The notes below the pieces were generated by a model, which had not been told where the DNA came from, did no database searches, and saw nothing but the letters and a program-made list of their open reading frames with translations. A DNA stretch of 64,000 nt from assembly GCF_900142065.1 (NCBI RefSeq), contig NZ_FSRJ01000003.1, positions 310,001 to 374,000 on the forward strand, written 5' to 3'. Numbering within the stretch: the first letter of the stretch is position 1; every line of letters starts with the position of its first letter. The translations under genes and the position numbers were made by a program. This stretch comes from Agromyces cerinus subsp. cerinus. GTDB taxonomy: Bacteria > Actinomycetota > Actinomycetes > Actinomycetales > Microbacteriaceae. This document shows positions 58,767 through 64,000 of this stretch, in pieces.

Positions 58767-59681
58767 ATGGGTGAGGTGGGGGCCGAGGCATCCGGCGACC
58801 CGATCGGCGGAGCGCCGGTCGACGAGGCGCCGACCCCGGTCGAGCGCCGCCGCAGGATCTCGTTCAACGCGCTGCTCGACGGCTTCTTCTTCGTCTACGC
58901 GGGCATCGCGGCCGTCTGGCTCGCGTGGCTCGTGTTCACCGAGTCCTTTGCGTTCGGATGGTTCGGCATCCTGTTCTTCGTCGCCTTCTGGCTCGTGCTC
59001 GCCTACCTCGTGCTGCCGCGACTGCACCGGATCCTGACGACCATCTACGTGCCCGACTACTTCATCGGGCGGGCCCGCACGAGCGACGGACTGCTCGGCG
59101 ACCCCGTGAACCTCGCCTTCGACGGCGACGAGGCGTCGCTGCACGCGGCGATGGCGAGGGCCGGCTGGACGCGCGCCGACGACGTGACCGGGGCCTCGAG
59201 CTGGCGCATCATCTCTTCGACGATCACCCGTCGCAGCTACGACGAGGCGCCGGTCAGTCCGCTCTTCCTCTTCGGCAGGCAGCAGGACTTCGCCTACCAG
59301 CAGGAGGTGGCGGGCAACCCCGCCAAGCGCCATCACGTGCGGTTCTGGCACACGCCCGACGGCTGGCTTCTGCCCGGCGGCCGCCGCGTCGACTGGCTCG
59401 CGGCGGGCACCTTCGACCGTGCGGTCGGCTTCTCGCTCTTCACACTGCAGATCACGCACAAGATCGACGCCGACATCGACATCGAGCGCGACCACATCGT
59501 CGACACCGTGATCGCCGCGAACCCCGAGGCGCGGGTCGATCTGCTCGCGGACTTCTCGACTGGGTACCACTCCAGGAACGGCGGCGGCGACACCATCAGC
59601 ACCGACGGCGACCTGCCCGTCGTCGACGTCGGCGCGGTGCAGGCAGCGCCGGCGGCCGGCGAGACGGAGGTCGCCCGATGA
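58767..59681 (+). CDS. LssY C-terminal domain membrane protein
   Basis: 304 residues. Two transmembrane helices (about 35-60 and 65-85) precede a soluble LssY_C domain (PF14067-like) with AMARAGWTRADDVTG, RHHVRFWHTPDGWLLPGGRRVDWLAAGTFDRAVGFS and the C-terminal ERDHIVD block. Function unknown. The stop overlaps the next membrane-protein gene by 4 bp. Confidence 0.82.
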   Translation: MGEVGAEASGDPIGGAPVDEAPTPVERRRRISFNALLDGFFFVYAGIAAVWLAWLVFTESFAFGWFGILFFVAFWLVLAYLVLPRLHRILTTIYVPDYFIGRARTSDGLLGDPVNLAFDGDEASLHAAMARAGWTRADDVTGASSWRIISSTITRRSYDEAPVSPLFLFGRQQDFAYQQEVAGNPAKRHHVRFWHTPDGWLLPGGRRVDWLAAGTFDRAVGFSLFTLQITHKIDADIDIERDHIVDTVIAANPEARVDLLADFSTGYHSRNGGGDTISTDGDLPVVDVGAVQAAPAAGETEVAR

Positions 59682-60187
59682 GCGTCGAGAAGCGGGCCGC
59701 GTTCGAGTCGCCCGCCGTGCTCGTCGCCCCCCAGCCGGAGCCTTCGATGATGCGGCGGCCGGTCGCGACGACGTTCGGCGCCGTGCTCGTCGTGCTCCGC
59801 GTGCTGGCCGGAGTCGTCTGGCTCATCTCGCTCGCCGTCCTGTGGCGGAAGACCCTCATCGAGGACCTCGGCGTTCCGCTCGACTCCGATCTCGAGGCCG
59901 ACGCCGGGTCGAACGCCGTGCTCGCCGTCGTGCTCGTCGTCGGCGGCATCGTGCTCGCGGTCGAGCTGGTGTTCGCCCTGCTCATCTTCCGCGGCAGCAA
60001 CTGGGCCCGCATCACCGTGATGATCTTCGCGACGCTCAGCATCACGGGGTCGGCGTTCGACTACTTCGGCACCGACACCGAGATCACGCTGCGCACGACG
60101 CTCATCACGCTCGCACTCGACATCCTGGTGCTGCTCGCACTCTCGAGCCGCAACGCCCGCACCTATGCGCGTCGTCGCAAGCAATGA
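59678..60187 (+). CDS. Hypothetical membrane protein
   Basis: 169 residues, four transmembrane helices after a 30-residue polar N-terminus. The loop VLWRKTLIEDLGVPLDSDLEADAG separates helices 1 and 2, and the protein ends in a basic tail (YARRRKQ). No family recognised. It is translationally coupled to the LssY_C gene (ATGA), so the two may act together. Confidence 0.75.
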   Translation: MSVEKRAAFESPAVLVAPQPEPSMMRRPVATTFGAVLVVLRVLAGVVWLISLAVLWRKTLIEDLGVPLDSDLEADAGSNAVLAVVLVVGGIVLAVELVFALLIFRGSNWARITVMIFATLSITGSAFDYFGTDTEITLRTTLITLALDILVLLALSSRNARTYARRRKQ

Positions 60188-60279
60188 GAAATCCTCGTAA
60201 TCGACTGTGCGCGCGTCCCGGCGCGGAGTAGCCTGAGCGCCGACGGACCGCGAGCGCGAGCCGGCGAGGGGGCGAGCGG

Positions 60280-60951
60280 ATGCCGCGTGCGGTGGCGGTC
60301 TCGATGTGGTCGGTCGTCTTCCTGCTCATCGCGATCGTGCTCGTCTTCGCGGGCATCCGATTCGGCACCGACGGCCCGCTGATCGTGACCGGCACTCCCG
60401 CTGAAGGCGACAGCTTCGAACTGCGCTACGTCGAGAACCCGTGGCTCGCCTACCTGCACATCGTGCCGGGCGTGCTCTACCTCGTGGGCGCGCCCCTGCA
60501 GCTCTGGCGGCGATTCCGGGAGCGGCACTTCACGTTCCATCGCCGGTTCGGGCGGGTGCTGCTCTCGCTCGGACTCGTGAGCGGCGTGTTCGCCCTCGCG
60601 TTCGGAGTGCCCTTCTCCTACGGCGGCGCCTGGCAGTCGCTCGCCGCGGCCGTCTTCGGCAGCTGGTTCCTCGTCGCGCTCCTGCTCGCGTTCCGGGCGA
60701 TCCGCGGGGGAGACGTGCGGATGCACCGGCGCTGGATGATCCGCGCGTTCGCCGTCGGACTCGGCGTCGGCATGATCCGCGTGTGGGTCGGCATCTTCGC
60801 GGGCTTCCAGATCCTCTCACTGGAGGAGAGCTTCGCACCGGCGTTCTGGCTCGGCCTCACGATGCATGTCGTGGCCGGCGAGCTCTGGCTCTGGTGGCGC
60901 CCGAACGAGGACGGGCTGCCGCGCAGCGCGCGTGCCTCCGTCGCTGCGTGA
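60280..60951 (+). CDS. DUF2306 family membrane protein
   Basis: 223 residues, about six transmembrane helices. LAYLHIVPGVLYLVGAPLQLWRRFRERHFTFHRRFGRVLL and DVRMHRRWMIRAFAVGLG, with their conserved His residues, match DUF2306. Such His-rich helices suggest haem or metal binding, unproven. TAGCCT at about 60228 could be the -10, giving a leader of about 40 nt. Confidence 0.85.
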   Translation: MPRAVAVSMWSVVFLLIAIVLVFAGIRFGTDGPLIVTGTPAEGDSFELRYVENPWLAYLHIVPGVLYLVGAPLQLWRRFRERHFTFHRRFGRVLLSLGLVSGVFALAFGVPFSYGGAWQSLAAAVFGSWFLVALLLAFRAIRGGDVRMHRRWMIRAFAVGLGVGMIRVWVGIFAGFQILSLEESFAPAFWLGLTMHVVAGELWLWWRPNEDGLPRSARASVAA

Positions 60952-60991
60952 CCCGACGGGGGCAGCCCGATGAGTTCCGGTGGCGGCCGGC

Positions 60992-61960
60992 TCAGGCCCG
61001 CAGCCACCGATCCGCGACCAGCTCGCCCACGAGCACCTCGGTGAGGGCGGCGACCTCGTCGCGCTCATCTCCCGGGAAGCGGATCGTGAGCTCGGCGCCG
61101 GGCAGGTCGCGCCCGATCGAGGCGAAGCGGGAGCCGCGCTGCGCCATCCAGTCGAGCGCCTGGGCGTCCCACACGGACCCCGCGAACACGAGCGCCCGGT
61201 AGTCCTGGGTCTTCGTGAGGTACACGTCGACGTGCGACCAGTCGCCCGTCTCCGAGGCGTAGGCGGCGCGGCGCGGCACCTCGCGCAGCATGAGCGCCGA
61301 CTGCTGCGCGCTCGAGGCGCGTTCGGCGGGGGCGAGCGCCCACGTGCCCATCGGCGCGGCGAGCAGCTCGGCGACCGGCGGCAGCCACTCGGCCGAGGTC
61401 GCGAAGAGCGCGCGGGTCGCGGCGGCGGCGGCGCGCACGGATGTCCCGTCGAATCGAGCGGCCGGCGCCGTGCCGAGCAGGGCTTCGAGCACCGCGTCGA
61501 GCACCGGGAACGTCGCGCGGAACGTGCGGCAGGCCACGCCCGACGCCTCGACCCCCGCGAGGAGCGGCACGACGACGTCGGCGAGCCGGCCGAGCTCGGA
61601 CTCCGGCCGGTTCGTGACCGCCACGAGGCGGCCGGTACCGCGGTAGCGCTCCACGGCCCGCAGCACCTCGGCGCTGCCGCCGGTCGCCGAGACGGCGACG
61701 ACCGCGAGGTCGGGCGCCGTGGGCGGGAGCAGCTCGGCGCTCGCGAGTTCGACGACGACGGTCGCGCCGATCGCACGGTAGCGGCGCGCCACGACGTCGG
61801 CGGCATAGCGGCTCGAGCCCATGCCGAGCACGAGCACGCGCGAGGCGCCGAGCACGGGAAGGCGTTCGAGGCCGGGCAGGCCCGCATCGAGGGCGTCGGC
61901 GAGGGCGTCGAGCGTCTCGGGGATCAGCTCGAGATCTGCTCGGAAAGCGGCGGTGTCCAC
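60992..61960 (-). CDS. SIS-domain sugar-phosphate isomerase/deaminase-like protein
   Basis: 322 residues with two SIS-like halves. SRVLVLGMGSSRYAADVVARR is the first nucleotide-like loop, VVAVSATGGSAEVLRAVERYRG the sugar-phosphate Ser/Thr loop and LVAVTNRPESELGRLADVVV the next strand. Resembles the isomerase half of glucosamine-6-phosphate synthase. It overlaps the 3' end of the kinase gene by 37 bp. GGAGG precedes GTG 61960. A role on glucosamine phosphates is inferred from the kinase. Confidence 0.85.
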   Translation of the reverse strand: MDTAAFRADLELIPETLDALADALDAGLPGLERLPVLGASRVLVLGMGSSRYAADVVARRYRAIGATVVVELASAELLPPTAPDLAVVAVSATGGSAEVLRAVERYRGTGRLVAVTNRPESELGRLADVVVPLLAGVEASGVACRTFRATFPVLDAVLEALLGTAPAARFDGTSVRAAAAATRALFATSAEWLPPVAELLAAPMGTWALAPAERASSAQQSALMLREVPRRAAYASETGDWSHVDVYLTKTQDYRALVFAGSVWDAQALDWMAQRGSRFASIGRDLPGAELTIRFPGDERDEVAALTEVLVGELVADRWLRA

Positions 61961-63093
61961 GGTTCCTCCGGGTGTTCGTTCGACGACGGGTGGCGGTGCG
62001 TGATCGCGGCATCGGGCGCGTAGATCCAGGCGGGCAGGAAGCGGTCGGCGTAGCGCAGCTCGGCGACCAGCTGTTCGGCCTCGAAGCCCGGCAGCAGCGA
62101 CTCGTCGAGCAGCTCGCCGTTCGGCACGTGTGCGCGGTAGGCGTCGAGGAAGTCGCGCCGCGCGCGGTCGGCCCACGCGAAGGTGCGGGCGTCGGCGCGC
62201 TGCAGTCGCTTCTGGGCGACGGCCGCGACGAGGTCGAACGAGACGAGCATGTGCGCGATGTCGCGCGCCGCGGCATCCGGCGCCTCGCGTTCTTCGGCGG
62301 CCAACTGCGGGTCGCCGTCGAAGTCGATCACCGTGTAGCGGGGGGCGTCGGCGCCGGGGGAGCGCAGCACCTGCCCGACGTGCAGGTCGCCGTGGATCGG
62401 GAACTCGACACCGGGGGCGGTCGTGCCGAGCGAGCGGATGTCGCGGGCGAGCGACTCGTGACGATTGCGCAGGCGTGCCCCGGCGTCGCCGCCGGCGAGG
62501 CGCAGCGCCGATCGCAGGGCGGTGGACGCACGATCGGCCCTGGCCGCGGGGGTCTCGGCCTCGGCGCGCACGGGGTCGGCGCCGAGCACGCCGTGGATGC
62601 GGGCGACGCGCTCGCCGAGGAGCGCGGGCCACTCGGGCTCGGGCCCGTCGTCGAGTGCGGCGACGACATCGTCGACGGCCCAGGTCCATCCGTCGACCGC
62701 GCCGGGCAGGTACTCGGTCACGACCGCGAGCGTCGAGGTGCCGAGTGAGGGATGGCGCCACTCGACGCGCCCGACGAAGCGGTCGACGTCGTCGGACCCG
62801 GCTGCGGCGAGCTGCTCGAGCAGCGCGGCGGCGCGGTCGGCGGCGCTCCAGCGGCCGACGAGCTTGACGATGAGCCGCTCGTCGACGATCACCGAGGTGT
62901 TGGTCTGGTCGACGGTGATGGCGCGCTCGGGGGCATCCGTCGCGACGCGGTCGTCGACGAGGCGCGCGATCGCCCGTGCGATGCCGTCGCCGGCGGCCGG
63001 TCGGCCGGTTCCGGCGAGCACCCGGCCGTCGGCGTCGACGAGGAGCGCATGGTCGCCGACGACGATGCGTTCGCCCTGAAGTATCGAGTTCAT
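61924..63093 (-). CDS. Aminosugar (glucosamine-type) kinase, maltokinase-like fold
   Basis: 389 residues of the phosphotransferase/maltokinase-like fold. Landmarks are VDQTNTSVIVDERLIVKLVGRW near 60-80, the catalytic HGDLHVGQVL and the metal-binding VIDFDGDPQL near 255. The Q-TNTSV and DFDGDP patterns match the actinobacterial glucosamine kinase group more than true maltokinases. Predicted reaction: ATP-dependent 6-phosphorylation of glucosamine. ATG 63093 is preferred to 63120 because TACAAT, its -10, lies between them. Operon with the SIS gene; divergent from a solute-binding lipoprotein. Confidence 0.8.
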   Translation of the reverse strand: MNSILQGERIVVGDHALLVDADGRVLAGTGRPAAGDGIARAIARLVDDRVATDAPERAITVDQTNTSVIVDERLIVKLVGRWSAADRAAALLEQLAAAGSDDVDRFVGRVEWRHPSLGTSTLAVVTEYLPGAVDGWTWAVDDVVAALDDGPEPEWPALLGERVARIHGVLGADPVRAEAETPAARADRASTALRSALRLAGGDAGARLRNRHESLARDIRSLGTTAPGVEFPIHGDLHVGQVLRSPGADAPRYTVIDFDGDPQLAAEEREAPDAAARDIAHMLVSFDLVAAVAQKRLQRADARTFAWADRARRDFLDAYRAHVPNGELLDESLLPGFEAEQLVAELRYADRFLPAWIYAPDAAITHRHPSSNEHPEEPWTPPLSEQISS

Positions 63094-63102
63094 TGAATTC
63101 GG

Positions 63103-63108
63103 ATTGTA
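63103..63108 (-). promoter_or_regulatory. -10 box of the aminosugar kinase operon
   Basis: TACAAT on the minus strand, nine bases before ATG 63093, near-consensus and in an unusually AT-rich stretch. It implies a leader of only about 2-3 nt. Confidence 0.5.
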
Positions 63109-63148
63109 ACTATTCGGCAACCGTCATTCCAGCCTGTTCACTGAACCA

Positions 63149-63178
63149 TTGCGGTTTCTTGATCCGTGGTGCAACAAT
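63149..63178 (+). promoter_or_regulatory. Probable promoter of the solute-binding-protein gene
   Basis: TTGCGG (63149-63154) and AACAAT (63173-63178), 18 bp apart. A start at about 63185 would leave a 30-nt leader containing GGAGG (63205-63209). Confidence 0.45.
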
Positions 63179-63215
63179 CGCTCAACCTTTCCCGACTGTC
63201 CCATGGAGGTACCAC

Positions 63216-64000
63216 ATGACCACGACGCGACGTATCGTGGCGGCCGCGGCCGGCACGATCGCCCTCGCCTTCGCCGTCTCATCCTGCTCCTCCGGAGGCG
63301 GTGACGCCGTGGAGACGCTCGATCCCAACGCCGACCTCAGCGAGCAGACGCTCACCGTCTCGATCTGGGCCGACTACTCGCCCGAAGACCTCGCCGAGAA
63401 GTTCGAGGCCGAGACGGGCGTGAAGACCACGATCGTCAATCACACCACGAACGAGGACATCGTGGCCAAGCTCACCGCGAGCGCCGACTCCGGCATCGAC
63501 GTCGCCTTCGTCTCGGGGCAGTACGCCCAGGCGCTCGGCGAGCAGGGCCTGCTCGCCAAGCTCGACAAGTCGCTCATCCCGAACGAGGAGAACCTCTACC
63601 CCGAGGCGCTCGAGCTGGCCTACGACCCGGGCAACGTCTACTCCGAGCCGTACGCCTGGGGCACGACAGGCCTCTGCTACCGCCCCGACCTCACCGGCTA
63701 CGACCCCACGTCGTGGAACGACCTGCTGAACCCGAAGCCCGAGCTCGTCGGCAAGACCACGATGCTCTCGACCGACCGCTGGCTCGCCGAGCCCGCGCTC
63801 AAGGCCGCAGGCAACTCCATCAACACGACCGACGACGACGAGCTCGCCGCGGCCAAGGAGCAGCTGCTGAAGACCAAGTCGACCCTCCTCGCCTACGACG
63901 ACACGACCTTCTACTCGAAGCTCGTCTCGGGCGAGGCCGCGATGGTGCAGGCATGGGACGGCTGGTGCAACTACGGAATCGCCGAAGACCCGACGATCAA
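63216..64000 (+). CDS. PotD-like extracellular solute-binding lipoprotein (cut by window end)
   Basis: 261 codons to the window edge; no stop seen. The N-terminus MTTTRRIVAAAAGTIALAFA ends in a lipobox VSSC (Cys24), so a lipoprotein. The mature part LTVSIWADYSPEDLAEKFEAETG, NEDIVAKL and EPYAWGTTGLCYRP is typical of the spermidine/putrescine (PotD/PotF) binding-protein family. GGAGG is six bases before the ATG. Placement opposite a predicted glucosamine kinase suggests an amino-bearing sugar as ligand in place of a polyamine (inference). The permease and ATPase genes probably follow outside the window. Confidence 0.9.
   Translation, partial: MTTTRRIVAAAAGTIALAFAVSSCSSGGGDAVETLDPNADLSEQTLTVSIWADYSPEDLAEKFEAETGVKTTIVNHTTNEDIVAKLTASADSGIDVAFVSGQYAQALGEQGLLAKLDKSLIPNEENLYPEALELAYDPGNVYSEPYAWGTTGLCYRPDLTGYDPTSWNDLLNPKPELVGKTTMLSTDRWLAEPALKAAGNSINTTDDDELAAAKEQLLKTKSTLLAYDDTTFYSKLVSGEAAMVQAWDGWCNYGIAEDPTI

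Overview
The window is high-GC, gene-dense actinobacterial chromosome. Four traits point to the family Microbacteriaceae, perhaps an Agromyces-like organism: strong G/C third-position bias, many start codons sitting 6-7 nt after a TAnnnT -10 box (leaderless transcripts), a complete coproporphyrin-dependent haem pathway, and a C50-carotenoid cluster of corynebacterial layout. The taxon is inferred, not proven. I saw no tRNA, rRNA, CRISPR, prophage or IS element.

Layout. 0-5 kb: a partial SDR gene divergent from a LacI regulator, then a drug-exporter-type ABC operon whose third gene is a GbsR/MarR regulator and whose -35 box lies in a perfect 16-bp palindrome. 5-17.7 kb: MATE transporter, two alpha/beta hydrolases, a NarL-type two-component pair, two penicillin-recognising-fold proteins without signal peptides on either side of an M13 metallopeptidase, GNAT, Nudix and an FMN-dependent lactate-monooxygenase-like enzyme. 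17.7-25.2 kb: an MprF-like aminoacyl-lipid synthase coupled to a membrane-anchored esterase, glyS, a 392-bp convergent gap holding a degenerate 24-bp tandem array, and an HNH/DUF222 (13E12-like) protein with an SOS-type box and two DnaA-box-like 9-mers upstream.

26-51.5 kb is a tetrapyrrole and carotenoid region. It holds hemA (minus strand), hemE-cgoX, chdC-cpfC-hemC-hemD and hemB-hemL, which is every step from glutamyl-tRNA to haem b by the coproporphyrin route. Inside it lie small regulator modules (ArsR-SRPBCC, MarR-membrane protein-SGNH), a YtxH/Holin-X/DUF3618 envelope trio, a GntR-methyltransferase pair, and the translationally coupled idi-crtE-crtB-crtI-crtYe-crtYf-crtEb operon with its divergent MarR regulator (crtR).

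51.5-64 kb: small membrane and PH-like proteins, an HxlR-azoR redox switch, a second ABC exporter operon that also encodes an AlkZ-like winged-helix protein, a PEP-mutase-like enzyme, a cysteine-desulfurase-like enzyme, LssY_C and DUF2306 proteins. At the right edge a predicted glucosamine-type kinase and a SIS-domain protein diverge from a PotD-like lipoprotein cut by the window end.

The most interesting signals are: the 61-bp-period duplication of the hemE start region together with a repeat-derived insertion in HemE; the SOS/DnaA-type promoter of the HNH gene; the twin 33-bp-spaced operators of the ArsR-SRPBCC pair; the aminosugar-kinase/SIS/PotD-like module; and the haem and carotenoid genes interleaved in one region.
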